A DNA stretch of 64,000 nt, from positions 1 through 64,000 of the forward strand of contig CALVGZ010000004.1 of NCBI GenBank assembly GCA_944327225.1. Reading direction: 5' to 3'. The position numbers were made by a program, and so were the translations under genes. Of the stretch, positions 54,494-63,998 are shown piece by piece (within the stretch, counting starts at the first letter, position 1; each line of letters opens with the position of its first letter). The notes beneath the pieces were generated by a model. It had not been told where the DNA came from, searched no databases, and worked only from the letters and a program-made list of their open reading frames with translations. The DNA is from Candidatus Gastranaerophilales bacterium. Its GTDB lineage: Bacteria; Cyanobacteriota; Vampirovibrionia; Gastranaerophilales; Gastranaerophilaceae.

Positions 54494-54599
54494 TTCTTAC
54501 CTTGTTTTTTTAATTGTTCGATACTAATATTAATAATAGATTAGATTATAAAAAATGTAAATCTAAATAAGTATAAATGCTTTTAGCAGAGGAATTTAA

Positions 54600-55469
54600 A
54601 TGTTTTCAGGTTTAGTTAAAAAATCATTTGATACGGTAAATGAAAATTCTGCAATTGTTTTGTTTTTTGTTTTATTCTTAATTGCAATTAATTTTCTTTT
54701 ACCATATATATTTTCGGCAAAGTCAATAATTACAACAGTTATATTATCAATTTGTTTGTTTTTATTCGCAGCAGTTTTTATTGCCGGCTGGATTAATGTT
54801 TTAAAGGAATCAACTGAAAAAGAAAAAATTAAAGAAAAGAATTTTTCTGCAATATTTTTTGATGGTGCAGGAAAAAATATTATACCTGTTGCATTCAGTT
54901 TATTTCTATATTCAGTATTATTGGTTACTATTCTTTTTTTGGTTGGAAGATTTGCCCAATATTTTTTTGGCAGTCTTGATTTTTTGTTTAAAGACATTCT
55001 TAATATGACTCCCGAACAAAATTCTTTTATGAATTATATTAAAACTCTTTCAATAGAACAGCTTTATGTGATTTATGGTTGGCAATTGAGTTTTATGCTT
55101 GCTATAGCTGTTTTTAATTTTTTCTTTTTATTTATGCCTCCTGCTCTTGCTCAAGAAATAAAAATAAATATTTTTCTAAAGGTGTTTATTGCATTTAAAA
55201 ATTCTTTATGTTTTACATTTAAAAATTTTATTCCCGTATTTGGAATTTATTTTTTAATATGTTTTATTTCCGGTTTTTTAAATATTATAAGAGCAATAAC
55301 GTTGCCAAATATTATTTTTGCAATTTTGTTTTTATTTATTTACATATATTTTGTAGCTTATGTAATTATGTTAATATTTAATTACTATGAGCAGAAAAAT
55401 CATTGTGATAACAGGACCGACGGCATCAGGCAAGACGATATTAGCGATACGACTTGCCAAGATAATTGA
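54600..55469 (+). CDS. Polytopic membrane protein
   Basis: A 289-residue protein with about six membrane segments (for example IVLFFVLFLIAINFLLPYIF and VFGIYFLICFISGFLNIIRA) and no recognised domain. It starts MFSGLVKKSFDTVNENSAIV. The last 28 residues are suddenly polar because its frame runs 83 bp into miaA. The long overlap suggests the tail is not important or that the real stop is recent. Function unknown. Confidence 0.65.
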   Translation: MFSGLVKKSFDTVNENSAIVLFFVLFLIAINFLLPYIFSAKSIITTVILSICLFLFAAVFIAGWINVLKESTEKEKIKEKNFSAIFFDGAGKNIIPVAFSLFLYSVLLVTILFLVGRFAQYFFGSLDFLFKDILNMTPEQNSFMNYIKTLSIEQLYVIYGWQLSFMLAIAVFNFFFLFMPPALAQEIKINIFLKVFIAFKNSLCFTFKNFIPVFGIYFLICFISGFLNIIRAITLPNIIFAILFLFIYIYFVAYVIMLIFNYYEQKNHCDNRTDGIRQDDISDTTCQDN

Positions 55470-56265
55470 TGCTGAAATTATTTGTGCTGATTCAAGAATA
55501 GTGTATAAAGGTCTTGATATTGTGTCGGCAAAACCGACAAAAGTTGAAATGGATAATGTTAAGCATCATTTGATTGATATAGTTGAACCTGATATTGAGT
55601 TTAGTGCCGGTGATTTTGTTGAATATGCCAAAAAGGCTATTTTTGAAATTAAAAATAAAGATAAAAATGTTATAGTGTGCGGTGGAACTTGGTTTTATAT
55701 AAAAAATTTGCTCGGAAATAAGGCACTTTTGGATTGTCCTTCTAATTGGGAATTGAGAAATGAATTGTCAAAACACGAAAGCAGGGTTTTATGGGAAAAA
55801 TTAAATTTATTAGATGAAGATAGGGCCAAGAAAATTCATCCGAATAATAAAGATAAAATTATAAGGGCACTTGAAATGTGCGAAATGTTGAAAAAGCCTG
55901 TGAGTAAATGTCAAAGGGCTGATAATACCGAATTCCAATCGGCTTGGTTTATGTGCAGTTTTGAAAGAGAAGAATTGTACGAAAGAATAAATAAAAGAGT
56001 AGATTTAATGTTTGAGGCTGGTTTGTATGAAGAATGGCAACAAAATAAACAAAAATATCCTAATTCGAAAGTTCTTGAAAATACAATCGGTTATAAGGAG
56101 TTTTATGATTTAGAAAAAGGAATTTATTGTAATTTTAATGAGGCAAAGGAAAAAATCAAACAGCATACAAGAAATTTTGCAAAAAGGCAATTGACATATT
56201 TTAGAAGTAATAAAGACATAAAATTGATAAAAAATAGTGATGATATTTTAAAGGAAATTGAATGA
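55387..56265 (+). CDS. miaA: tRNA dimethylallyltransferase
   Basis: A 292-residue enzyme adding an isopentenyl group to A37 of tRNAs that read U-starting codons. It shows VITGPTASGKTILAIRLAK, CADSRIVYKGLDIVSAKPTK, VEPDIEFSAGDFV, VCGGTWFYIKNLL and TRNFAKRQLTYFR. No Shine-Dalgarno precedes the ATG, which lies inside the membrane-protein gene, so translation is likely coupled to it. The start cannot be much further downstream because the P-loop begins at residue 8. Confidence 0.92.
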   Translation: MSRKIIVITGPTASGKTILAIRLAKIIDAEIICADSRIVYKGLDIVSAKPTKVEMDNVKHHLIDIVEPDIEFSAGDFVEYAKKAIFEIKNKDKNVIVCGGTWFYIKNLLGNKALLDCPSNWELRNELSKHESRVLWEKLNLLDEDRAKKIHPNNKDKIIRALEMCEMLKKPVSKCQRADNTEFQSAWFMCSFEREELYERINKRVDLMFEAGLYEEWQQNKQKYPNSKVLENTIGYKEFYDLEKGIYCNFNEAKEKIKQHTRNFAKRQLTYFRSNKDIKLIKNSDDILKEIE

Positions 56266-56804
56266 AAAAGTTTTTATTTTTATTTGTTATTTTAATTTTT
56301 AATTTTGCTTTTGCTCAAGATACCGTCAAGGCTGGGATTAAATATAATGAAGCAAGTGCTAAAGTAGAAGCATTTAAAGATATTCAAAAAAAGATTGAAA
56401 AAGATTTATTTAGAGATTATCTTAAGGATAAAAATTATAGAGAAAATCTTAATTTGATTGAAAAGAAACAATATATAGTTGAAAATAAAAGAACAATTTG
56501 TCCTTTTTATTTAAGAAAAACACTTTTATCTTATGCTATTGTATATTTGGATGAGCCTGAAAGAGTTTATTATTATAATATTTTGGGCAATCTTGTTAAA
56601 TTTGACATTATTGAAAAAAAATCTTTTCCAAGGAGAACCTTTGGGTATTCAAGGTATGGAAATATAATTAATGTGGCTTTTGAAGTTGACGGTGAAGAAC
56701 AGTTTATTTATGATAAAAACGGGAAGCTTATTGCCCACTGGCTAGGTTCGGAAATGATTGACGAAAAAACAAAATTTTTTAAGATTACGAGAATGTCAAA
56801 TTAA
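56262..56804 (+). CDS. Hypothetical exported protein
   Basis: A 180-residue protein with a signal peptide (MKKFLFLFVILIFNFAFA). Its ATG overlaps the miaA stop (ATGA). The mature part is Lys/Tyr-rich; the end FIYDKNGKLIAHWLGSE resembles the YD-type repeats of exported proteins. No domain is recognised. Confidence 0.65.
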   Translation: MKKFLFLFVILIFNFAFAQDTVKAGIKYNEASAKVEAFKDIQKKIEKDLFRDYLKDKNYRENLNLIEKKQYIVENKRTICPFYLRKTLLSYAIVYLDEPERVYYYNILGNLVKFDIIEKKSFPRRTFGYSRYGNIINVAFEVDGEEQFIYDKNGKLIAHWLGSEMIDEKTKFFKITRMSN

Positions 56805-56816
56805 TAAAACGGAAAA

Positions 56817-56845
56817 TTGCAAAAAAAAATCTTTTTGAGTATTAT
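56817..56845 (+). promoter_or_regulatory. Promoter of rpsT
   Basis: TTGCAA (56817-56822), 17 bp, then TATTAT (56840-56845). The leader from here to rpsT is about 55 nt and ends with GAAAGGA. A GAGTA...TACTC pairing overlaps the -10 area. Confidence 0.55.
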
Positions 56846-56905
56846 ATAAGTACTCACTCAAAACCTCGCAAGATACGTTAGTAATTTTGTGAAAGGAAAT
56901 GAAAA

Positions 56906-57175
56906 ATGGCAAATATTAAATCTGCAAAAAAAAGAGTACTTGTTGCTCAAAGAAACACTGAAAGAAACACAGCTTTTAAAACCAGTATTAAAACTGCAGT
57001 TAAAAAAGCTTTGGCTGTTGCAAGTTCTGAAGATAAATCGGAATTGAATGCAGCTTTATCTAAGGTGTATCAATTGTGTGACAAAGCAGTAAGTAAAGGT
57101 ATTTTGCATAAAAATACTGCTGCCAGAAAAAAATCAAGATTAACTAAGGCTATTAATAAGTTAACTTTGAAATAA
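56906..57175 (+). CDS. rpsT: 30S ribosomal protein S20
   Basis: An 89-residue basic protein beginning MANIKSAKKRVLVAQRNTER and carrying HKNTAARKKSRLTKAINKL, the S20 signatures. It binds 16S rRNA helix 44. The AAAGGAAATG site supports the start, and its own terminator follows. Confidence 0.97.
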   Translation: MANIKSAKKRVLVAQRNTERNTAFKTSIKTAVKKALAVASSEDKSELNAALSKVYQLCDKAVSKGILHKNTAARKKSRLTKAINKLTLK

Positions 57176-57200
57176 AATAGTACGGTTAAACTTTAAATTA

Positions 57201-57233
57201 AAAAGCTCGAGAGTCATTAACTCGAGCTTTTTG
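57201..57233. terminator. Bidirectional terminator after rpsT
   Basis: An 11-bp stem (AAAAGCTCGAG with CTCGAGCTTTT) around a 9-nt loop, followed by further T. It lies between convergent genes (rpsT and the symporter), and each direction gives a T run. Confidence 0.88.
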
Positions 57234-57245
57234 TATTTGTGTTTT

Positions 57246-58766
57246 TTATGCTGTTTTTTCTTCGTCTTTAAAAAGTTTGCATACATTGTATTTTTTACAA
57301 TATTCAACCAAATCTCTTTTTATTTCTGGGCATAGTACATATAAAGCAATAATATTAGGCACACACATAGCTATCATCATAGCATCGGTTATTTCTATTA
57401 CTGATTTTACGTTCATAACCGAGCCTATAACTATAAATACACAATAGATAAGATTAAATGCCAATGCTCTTTTTTTGCCTTCCCCAAATAAAAATGTCCA
57501 AGCTTTTTGACCGTAATATGCCCAAGATATTAAAGTTGAAAGTGCAAACATTATCGCAATTAAAGATAGTATAATCGGGAAAAACGGAATTACAGATTGA
57601 AAAGCATTTGAAGCAAGTTCAATACCTGATATTTCTTTTGCTGCATGAGTGCAAGCACCTGAGAATATAATTGCAAAAGAGGTAAATAAGCATAAAACTC
57701 CCGTTAAAAATGTTTCAAGCAAGGCAACAAAACCTTGTGAAACAGGTTCTTTTGTTTGTGCTGTAGCATAAACGATTGCTGCTGCACCCGTTCCTGCTTC
57801 GTTTGATTGAACAGAGCGTCTTAAACCGATTATTATTGTCCCAAAGACTCCGCCCGCAACGGCTGTTGGATGAAAGGCTTCTCTTAAAATTAGAGCAAGA
57901 GCACTTGGAATATTTAAAATATTTGCAAAAATAACAACTAATCCTGATACAATGTACATAATACACATTGTAGGAACAAGTATGGTTGTAATTTTAGCTA
58001 TACTTTTAATACCGCCGACTGTAACCATTCCGACAAGTATTGCTATAATTAGTCCGAATATCCAACCCGAACCATGCATGAAACTGTTTTCTCCGCCTGT
58101 GATAAACAAGAATTGATGTGTAGATTGGTTTATTTGAATCATATTTCCGCCTGTTATACCGCCACCAATACAGAGAATGGCAAATAAAACAGATAAAGGT
58201 TGTCCCAGCCAACGTAATTTTCGGCGAGTTAAACCATGTGCTATATAGTGCATGGGACCGCCTGAAACGGAACCATCTTCGTTAAATCTTCTGTATTTAA
58301 CGGCAAGGGTCGCTTCAACAAATTTGATAGACATTCCCAAGATTGCTCCCGCAAAAATCCAAAAAGCAGCCCCCGGACCGCCTATTGAAATTGAAATTGC
58401 GACACCTGCAATACTGCCTATTCCGATAGTTCCTGAAAGTGCTGTTGCTAAAGCCTGAAAGGATGACACTTCTCCACATCCGTTTTCGCTTTTTTCTGCG
58501 GGCTTTGAAACTGTTTCAAGAGCGTGTTTAAACCCCCAAATGGCAATTCCTTTAAAATATACTGTAAAAAATATACCTGCAAACAGTATCCAAAATATGA
58601 TAATCGGAACTTGCTGACCAAATAAATTAATTTTATAGAAAATAATATCGGCAATAAAATCGGATATTGGTGCAATGTTTTTGTCCATAAATGCGTCAAC
58701 ATTCATAGCATTTGCATTTGTGATTGTCAGTAGTGTTGTTAAAGCTAAAGCCGATAGTTTCCTCAT
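57246..58766 (-). CDS. Alanine/glycine:sodium symporter (AGCS family)
   Basis: A 506-residue, roughly 11-span sodium:amino-acid symporter. It shows ALSGTIGIGSIAGVAISISI, ALAVKYRR-like TLAVKYRRFNEDGSVSGGPM, GGGITGGNMIQINQ, RRSVQSNEAGTGAAAIVYATAQ and WAYYGQKAWTFLFGE, standard AGCS segments. ATG 58766 is better spaced from GGAAAGGG than the TTG at 58772. The first 20 residues (MRKLSALALTTLLTITNANA) look like a cleavable signal peptide, which is uncommon in this family. Confidence 0.92.
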   Translation of the reverse strand: MRKLSALALTTLLTITNANAMNVDAFMDKNIAPISDFIADIIFYKINLFGQQVPIIIFWILFAGIFFTVYFKGIAIWGFKHALETVSKPAEKSENGCGEVSSFQALATALSGTIGIGSIAGVAISISIGGPGAAFWIFAGAILGMSIKFVEATLAVKYRRFNEDGSVSGGPMHYIAHGLTRRKLRWLGQPLSVLFAILCIGGGITGGNMIQINQSTHQFLFITGGENSFMHGSGWIFGLIIAILVGMVTVGGIKSIAKITTILVPTMCIMYIVSGLVVIFANILNIPSALALILREAFHPTAVAGGVFGTIIIGLRRSVQSNEAGTGAAAIVYATAQTKEPVSQGFVALLETFLTGVLCLFTSFAIIFSGACTHAAKEISGIELASNAFQSVIPFFPIILSLIAIMFALSTLISWAYYGQKAWTFLFGEGKKRALAFNLIYCVFIVIGSVMNVKSVIEITDAMMIAMCVPNIIALYVLCPEIKRDLVEYCKKYNVCKLFKDEEKTA

Positions 58767-58906
58767 AATCAATAAACCCTTTCCGTTTTATGTGGGGCAG
58801 GTTTAATATTATCAAGAATATATTTAAATTACTATTTTGAAAGGCAAGATTTTAACATTTTGTAAATTACTGAACAAAATAAAGCTTTTTATATTATTCT
58901 ATTCTT

Positions 58907-59686
58907 ATGAAATTAATGTTTAGATTTTGTTTAATAATCTTGCTATTAGGAGTTTTAAGTTTAGGTGCTTTGGCTTCGGAAGTTAAATTTGTTTTTTTAA
59001 CGGATATAGGATTGGAAAAAACAAACGCATATAAACTTCAAGAGACAATTAAAGAATTAAATAGTTATAAAGATGTTGATTTTATTGTTTTTGGCGGGAA
59101 TAATCTCCAAAAAGCAAGTATAGAAAATTTGAATTACTTTACACATCTTTTAAGAAAGGTAAATAAAAAAACCGTTGTTTTGCTTGGCAATTCAGATGTT
59201 TTATCAAGTTCAGGTATCAATAAAGATTACTATATGAAAAGAGTTAAACGAGCTCTTTGGTGGCGGCACAGTGATAAGCCGAATTTTACTTTTAAGTCAA
59301 GGGGCTATCTTTTTGTTGTAATGGACGGCTCTAAACAGTATTTTCAATCATCGAACGGTTATTATTCAAAAAGCGAGTTGATGTGGCTTGAAAAGATTTT
59401 AGAAAAAAACAAGAAAAAAGACGTAATTATTTTACAACATTTTCCGTTGTTAGAAACCGAGTCAAAGTGGATGGAAACTGCTAAAACAGAAGAATATCAA
59501 GAAATTTTAGATAAATATAAAAATGTTAAAGTGATTGTTTCGGGTCATTACGGAAAAGATATTGAACTTATCGAAAATGGAATTTATCATATTGTAACTC
59601 AAAAATATAGTGACAATGGTGCATATAAGATAATTGAAATTGATTTAGACAATGATTATATAGGAACTTATCTTGTGGGTGAATAA
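58907..59686 (+). CDS. Exported metallophosphoesterase-like protein, metal residues degenerate
   Basis: A 259-residue protein with a signal peptide (MKLMFRFCLIILLLGVLSLGALA). It keeps the calcineurin-like layout: FLTDIG, FGGNNL, VLLGNSD, ILQHFPL and VSGHYGKD. Normal motifs are DxH, GDxxD, GNHD/E, H and GHxH, so the His of DxH, the Asp of GDxxD and the second His of GHxH are missing. The fold assignment is clear but full dinuclear metal binding is unlikely. It may have other substrates, bind one metal or be structural. It stands alone, divergent from the symporter. Confidence 0.8.
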   Translation: MKLMFRFCLIILLLGVLSLGALASEVKFVFLTDIGLEKTNAYKLQETIKELNSYKDVDFIVFGGNNLQKASIENLNYFTHLLRKVNKKTVVLLGNSDVLSSSGINKDYYMKRVKRALWWRHSDKPNFTFKSRGYLFVVMDGSKQYFQSSNGYYSKSELMWLEKILEKNKKKDVIILQHFPLLETESKWMETAKTEEYQEILDKYKNVKVIVSGHYGKDIELIENGIYHIVTQKYSDNGAYKIIEIDLDNDYIGTYLVGE

Positions 59687-59802
59687 AAGATATTAAATTT
59701 ATATAAAAAAAATGCCATTTTTTAGATTTTTCATATAGTATTTTAATTATAATTTAAAACCTTATTTTAAAAAGTAGTGACGAGGTATTTTTAGGAGGAA
59801 AC

Positions 59803-61140
59803 ATGACAGATACCCAAAAAAGAGCAAAAATCGAAAAATTATGCGAAGAAAACAATGTCGGATTTATCAGACTACAATTTTGTGACATTAATGGAACAAT
59901 CAAAAATTTATCTTTACCGATAAGCCAGTTGAATAAGGTTTTAAATAACGAAATTATGTTAGATGGTTCGTCAATTAAGGGTTTTCGTAGTATTGAAACA
60001 TCAGATATGTATTTTTTCCCCGATTTAGATACTTTTACGATTCTTCCTTGGTGTGAAAGAGATGGCGAAAATGTCGCAAGAATAATATGTGATATTCATA
60101 ATGCCGACGGAACTCCTTTTGAAGGTTGCCCAAGGTGTAATTTAAAAAGGATGATTGCAAGGGCTGAAAAATTGGGTTATAAGATGAATGTGGGTCCCGA
60201 GGCAGAATTTTTTATTTTTGAGTTGGACAAAAATGGCGAAGCAACTACAAAACCGCATGATAAAGGCGGATATTATGATGCCGCTCCGACTGATATGGCA
60301 GAAGATATAAGGCGTGATATAGTGGGAAGTTTAGAGGCAATGGATTTTGAAATTGAGGCTTCTCACCATGAAGTTGCAGACGGTCAGCACGAAATCGATT
60401 TTAAATATGCCGATGCCTTGACTACGGCAGATAATATAATAACTTTTAAGTACGTAGTTAAGAGTATAGCAACCGAATACGGAGTACATGCTACTTTTAT
60501 GCCAAAACCAATATTCGGTATTAACGGTTCTGGCATGCATTGTAATTTGTCTTTATTTAAAGACGGCAAAAATGTTTTTTATGCTCCCGAAAATGATTAT
60601 CAATTATCGAAAGAGGCACTATATTCAATAGGTGGTGTTTTAAAACATGTTAAAGCTTTTACGGCAATAACAAATCCTCTTGTTAACAGTTATAAAAGAC
60701 TTGTTCCTGGGTATGAAGCACCTGTATATCTTGCTTGGAGTTTAGCAAATAGATCGGCTCTAATCAGGGTTCCGGCGAAACGAGGTGTAGCAACGAGAAT
60801 AGAACTCCGCTCCCCTGATCCTTCCTGCAATCCGTATTTGGCTCTTGCTTCGATATTGGGTGCTATTTTAGATGGTGTTGAAAATAAAATTGAACCGCCT
60901 CAGCCTGTCGAAGAAAATATCTATGAAATGACTCCAAAGGAGTTGAAAAATGCAAATATTGAGTCATTGCCCGGAACATTATATGAAGCAATTGAACTTT
61001 TAAAACAGGATGAAGTTGTAAAAGAATCTTTGGGCGAACATATTTATCATGAATTTAGGTTGGCAAAAGCAATAGAATGGGATAGATATAGGACCTATGT
61101 AACCCAATGGGAGCTTGATTCATATTTAAATGCTTATTAA
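59803..61140 (+). CDS. glnA: Glutamine synthetase, type I-alpha
   Basis: A 445-residue enzyme joining ammonia and glutamate. It shows [29 protein letters not shown], the ammonia and metal sites in [11 protein letters not shown] and [18 protein letters not shown], and [12 protein letters not shown]. The C-terminal [20 protein letters not shown] matches the short GSI-alpha type (as in Bacillus), which is regulated by feedback and not by adenylylation. An AGGAGG site precedes the ATG. A TATAAT-like box lies at about 59747. Confidence 0.96.
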   Translation: MTDTQKRAKIEKLCEENNVGFIRLQFCDINGTIKNLSLPISQLNKVLNNEIMLDGSSIKGFRSIETSDMYFFPDLDTFTILPWCERDGENVARIICDIHNADGTPFEGCPRCNLKRMIARAEKLGYKMNVGPEAEFFIFELDKNGEATTKPHDKGGYYDAAPTDMAEDIRRDIVGSLEAMDFEIEASHHEVADGQHEIDFKYADALTTADNIITFKYVVKSIATEYGVHATFMPKPIFGINGSGMHCNLSLFKDGKNVFYAPENDYQLSKEALYSIGGVLKHVKAFTAITNPLVNSYKRLVPGYEAPVYLAWSLANRSALIRVPAKRGVATRIELRSPDPSCNPYLALASILGAILDGVENKIEPPQPVEENIYEMTPKELKNANIESLPGTLYEAIELLKQDEVVKESLGEHIYHEFRLAKAIEWDRYRTYVTQWELDSYLNAY

Positions 61141-61164
61141 AAAAGCCCCTTTTGGGGCTTTTTT
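61139..61164 (+). terminator. Intrinsic terminator after glnA
   Basis: A stem AAAAGCCCC (61141-61149) with GGGGCTTTT (61154-61162) and a TTTT loop, extended by A and T on each side. It directly follows the stop codon and also overlaps the last bases of the convergent synthase gene. Confidence 0.93.
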
Positions 61165-62431
61165 ATATTATACCGTATTGTATACCCTTTTTAATAATTA
61201 AATTTGCTGCACGATTAAGTTCATTATAATTTAAATCTTTCATTACACAGAGTCTTAATCTGCATTCTTTTCTTCTCACTGCGGGATAAGTAACTATATT
61301 AACATAGACTCCTTCGCTTCTTAATTCTTGATATAGTCTGAACAATTTTGTTTCATCGTATATCATAACAGGAATAATTGCACTTTGAGAATTTCCTATA
61401 TTAAATCCTGCTTTTAAAAGTTTTTCTTTTAAATATATTGTTTTTTCCATTAATTCTTTTCTTCCTGCCTTGTCTTTTTCAAAAAGGTTAAAAACTTCAA
61501 TTAAACCTCCTGCAACAGAAGCACTCATGGCTGTTGAAAAGAAATAGGTTCTTGCGTAAAGTCTTAAATATTGTACAATTTCACGTTTAGCTGCACAATA
61601 GCCGCCAAGTCCTCCGGGGGCTTTAGATAACATACCGACATTAAGATCGATTTTATTTTGAACATTGTAAAATTCGCTTGAGCCTTTGCCGGTTTTTCCT
61701 ACAATTCCAATTCCATGGGCATCATCTACCATGATTTTACAGTTGTATTTTTGTGCCAGTTCAACTATTTCATTTAAGGGTGCTATGTCTCCATCCATGG
61801 AAAAAACCCCGTCTGTTATTATTAGTCTGCCTGTTATATTATCAGGAATTCTATTTAATATTTTTTCTAAATATTTCATATTTCTGTGAGGATATATTTT
61901 AATTTGTGCACCTGATAATTGGCATCCGTCAAAAATTGAAGCATGATTTGCACTATCATTAATGATAATATCTTCACTGTTACATAGTGCTGAAATTACT
62001 CCTATATTAGTTCCATAGCCTGACGGAAAAACGATAGCGTCTTCTGTGCCGTAGAATTGAGCAATTTTTTTTTCTAATGTGCGGTGAAGATCGCATATTC
62101 CGGCATAATTAGAAACTGCTCCCATACCCATTCCGAATTTTTCCAATGCTTTTTTGGAAGCTTTTAGAACTTTGGGGTGGTTTTGTATGTTAAGATAAGA
62201 GTTTGAACCGAGCATAATAACATCGTGTTTGTACCCGTTTTTTTCTCTTAATTTAACAATTGATGATAATTTATTTAAACTTATCATTCCAAGGGCTTCG
62301 TTTCCGGTTAAAACTCCGCTTTTTAAAACTTCATCAACTCTTTTTGTTTTATCAAATAAGTCTTCATTTTCTAAAGTATGAACAAAATTTTCAAATTTTA
62401 TGTTTATTGCTTGTGTTTCTAGTGTAGACAA
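61163..62431 (-). CDS. Alpha-oxoamine synthase (BioF/Kbl/SPT-type PLP enzyme)
   Basis: A 422-residue fold-type I PLP enzyme that condenses an amino acid with an acyl-CoA. It shows FMLGSNSYLNIQNHP-like IMLGSNSYLNIQNHPKV, VFPSGYGTNIGVISALC, DGVFSMDGDIAPLNEIV, MVDDAHGIGIVG and the PLP-Lys in GMLSKAPGGLGGYCA. BioF (biotin), Kbl (threonine breakdown) and serine palmitoyltransferase share this fold. Neither biotin nor sphingolipid genes are adjacent, so the substrate is open. Confidence 0.85.
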   Translation of the reverse strand: MSTLETQAINIKFENFVHTLENEDLFDKTKRVDEVLKSGVLTGNEALGMISLNKLSSIVKLREKNGYKHDVIMLGSNSYLNIQNHPKVLKASKKALEKFGMGMGAVSNYAGICDLHRTLEKKIAQFYGTEDAIVFPSGYGTNIGVISALCNSEDIIINDSANHASIFDGCQLSGAQIKIYPHRNMKYLEKILNRIPDNITGRLIITDGVFSMDGDIAPLNEIVELAQKYNCKIMVDDAHGIGIVGKTGKGSSEFYNVQNKIDLNVGMLSKAPGGLGGYCAAKREIVQYLRLYARTYFFSTAMSASVAGGLIEVFNLFEKDKAGRKELMEKTIYLKEKLLKAGFNIGNSQSAIIPVMIYDETKLFRLYQELRSEGVYVNIVTYPAVRRKECRLRLCVMKDLNYNELNRAANLIIKKGIQYGII

Positions 62432-62547
62432 TTTAACCTCGCTTTTTAGTAAATTATTTAAAAAATAATAATTTTTTATATTGCAAAAAAGTATAACAAC
62501 AACTTGCTATTTTTTTATTGTATAATGAGGTGATAGCAGGAGTAATT

Positions 62548-63816
62548 ATGAAACAGGATATGTTGGAAAAAATATTCAAGGCAACTTGTAGACTTGTTAA
62601 TTCAAAAACCATAAAAGCACTTGCACCTTTGATTAATTTAACAAGAAAAATTAATAATAAACCTTCTATACCCTTAAAAGAAAAACTTGCACAGATAGAC
62701 TATCCTTCTTTGGGCGATAAGGTTATTATGCTTCATGGGGTTTCGGTTGGAGAAGTTGTATCATTGGAGAATTTAGCAAAAAAAATAAAAGTTAATTTTC
62801 CAGATTTTAAACTCGTCATAACTACGGGAACGCTTACGGGTCAAGAACTAGCAAAAAAGAAATATGGTGAATTAGCTGATTTTATTACATATTTCCCACT
62901 GGATATTTATGAAGCTGTTGGAAAATTTTTAGATAAAATTAAGCCGTCAGTTATTTTAATAGCAGAAACGGAAATTTGGCCCAATTTTGCTTTTTGTGCA
63001 AAAGAAAAAAATATCCCTTTATATATAATAAACGGCAGAATTTCAGATAAATCTTATCCGACATATTTGAAATTTAAGAAAATTTTTAAAATTATTTTAA
63101 ACTGTTTTGACGGAGTGTTTTCTCAAAGTGAGCTTGATAATAAAAGATTTATTTCTCTTGGAGTGGATGAGAAAAAAGCTTTTGTTATGAAAAATTTAAA
63201 GTTTGAAATTGAAAGAAAAAAATGTGACATTTCTTTAAATTCTTCGTTTTCAAAAGTATTCATTGCAGCATCGACACATAAGGGTGAGGATGAAATTGCT
63301 CTTGATGCTTTTAAAAAATTGAAAGAAAAAAATAGAACTCTGAAGATGATTCTTGCTCCAAGACACCTTACAAGATTAGATGAAGTTGAAAAATTAGTGA
63401 AAGAAGCCGGTTTTAAATATGGTTTTAGGACTAAGAAAGATGATTTTTCAGATAATGATATTATAATTTTGGACACTTTAGGTGAGTTATCTAAAATATA
63501 TGAAATAGTTGATGTAGCGTATATTGGAGGAAGCTTCAATAAAACAGGCGGACATAATCCTCTTGAAGCTACGATATATTCAAAACCTACAGTTTCAGGG
63601 CCTTCTATTAAAAACTTTAGAGACATATATGCTATTTTGGAGCGTGAAAAGGCGAGTTTTGTTGTAAAAAATAAATTTGAATTTTATTCGATATTAGAAA
63701 AATTATTTACTGACGATGAATTTTATAACGAAATATCTAAAAATTGCGAAAGATGTTTTTTAAATCAACAAGGTGCTGTTGAATTTGTAATTAATAAGTT
63801 AAAAGAAATTTTGTAA
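62548..63816 (+). CDS. waaA: Kdo transferase (3-deoxy-D-manno-octulosonate transferase)
   Basis: A 422-residue inner-membrane-facing GT30 enzyme adding Kdo to lipid A. It shows VIMLHGVSVGEVVSL (the catalytic Glu), VITTGTLTGQELAKKK, ILIAETEIWPNF, GRISDKSYPTYLK and AYIGGSFNKTGGHNPLEATI. I chose ATG 62548 after GCAGGAG; a longer frame from a TTG at 62518 would pass through the TATAAT promoter box (62521-62526). Its presence implies lipopolysaccharide. Confidence 0.95.
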   Translation: MKQDMLEKIFKATCRLVNSKTIKALAPLINLTRKINNKPSIPLKEKLAQIDYPSLGDKVIMLHGVSVGEVVSLENLAKKIKVNFPDFKLVITTGTLTGQELAKKKYGELADFITYFPLDIYEAVGKFLDKIKPSVILIAETEIWPNFAFCAKEKNIPLYIINGRISDKSYPTYLKFKKIFKIILNCFDGVFSQSELDNKRFISLGVDEKKAFVMKNLKFEIERKKCDISLNSSFSKVFIAASTHKGEDEIALDAFKKLKEKNRTLKMILAPRHLTRLDEVEKLVKEAGFKYGFRTKKDDFSDNDIIILDTLGELSKIYEIVDVAYIGGSFNKTGGHNPLEATIYSKPTVSGPSIKNFRDIYAILEREKASFVVKNKFEFYSILEKLFTDDEFYNEISKNCERCFLNQQGAVEFVINKLKEIL

Positions 63817-63819
63817 TTT

Positions 63820-63844
63820 AAAAGCTCCCTTTAAGGGAGCTTTT
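63820..63844. terminator. Terminator after waaA
   Basis: A 12-bp palindrome (AAAAGCTCCCTT with AAGGGAGCTTTT) with a central T, directly after the waaA stop. T runs flank both ends, so it may act in both directions. Confidence 0.85.
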
Positions 63845-63871
63845 AATCTTTGATTAAACACTAATCTTCAA

Positions 63872-63915
63872 CGGGAGCAGTCGAGGGCCTTTATCTCCCC
63901 GAACGTCAACCCGAC
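63872..63915. other. GC-rich segment, possible structured RNA
   Basis: In a region otherwise near one third G+C, about 45 bases here exceed half G+C. GGGAG (63873-63877) can pair with CTCCC (63895-63899), and GTC with GAC nearby. No reading frame explains it. It may be the end of a non-coding RNA or a structured element. I do not recognise a family. Confidence 0.35.
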
Positions 63916-63950
63916 AAGTTATAAATTCCCATTATTTAAGTTTTATAACA

Positions 63951-63998
63951 TTATTTTGTGAAGTCTTTTAGATCTTTTACTCTTAATGCAAGATATGG
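63951..63998 (-). CDS. Possible 3' end of a gene entering from the right edge
   Basis: A minus-strand frame open to the right edge reads PYLALRVKDLKDFTK followed by a stop at 63951. It looks like the end of a coding sequence, but only 15 residues are visible and no domain can be named. It may be chance. Confidence 0.25.
   Translation of the reverse strand, partial: PYLALRVKDLKDFTK

Noticed and set aside
57715..58702. Alternate-frame ORFs inside the symporter gene
   Set aside because: They have no ribosome binding sites and atypical composition, whereas the symporter frame has full family motifs.
62518..62547. N-terminal extension of WaaA
   Set aside because: It includes a TATAAT box, and ATG 62548 has a good ribosome binding site.
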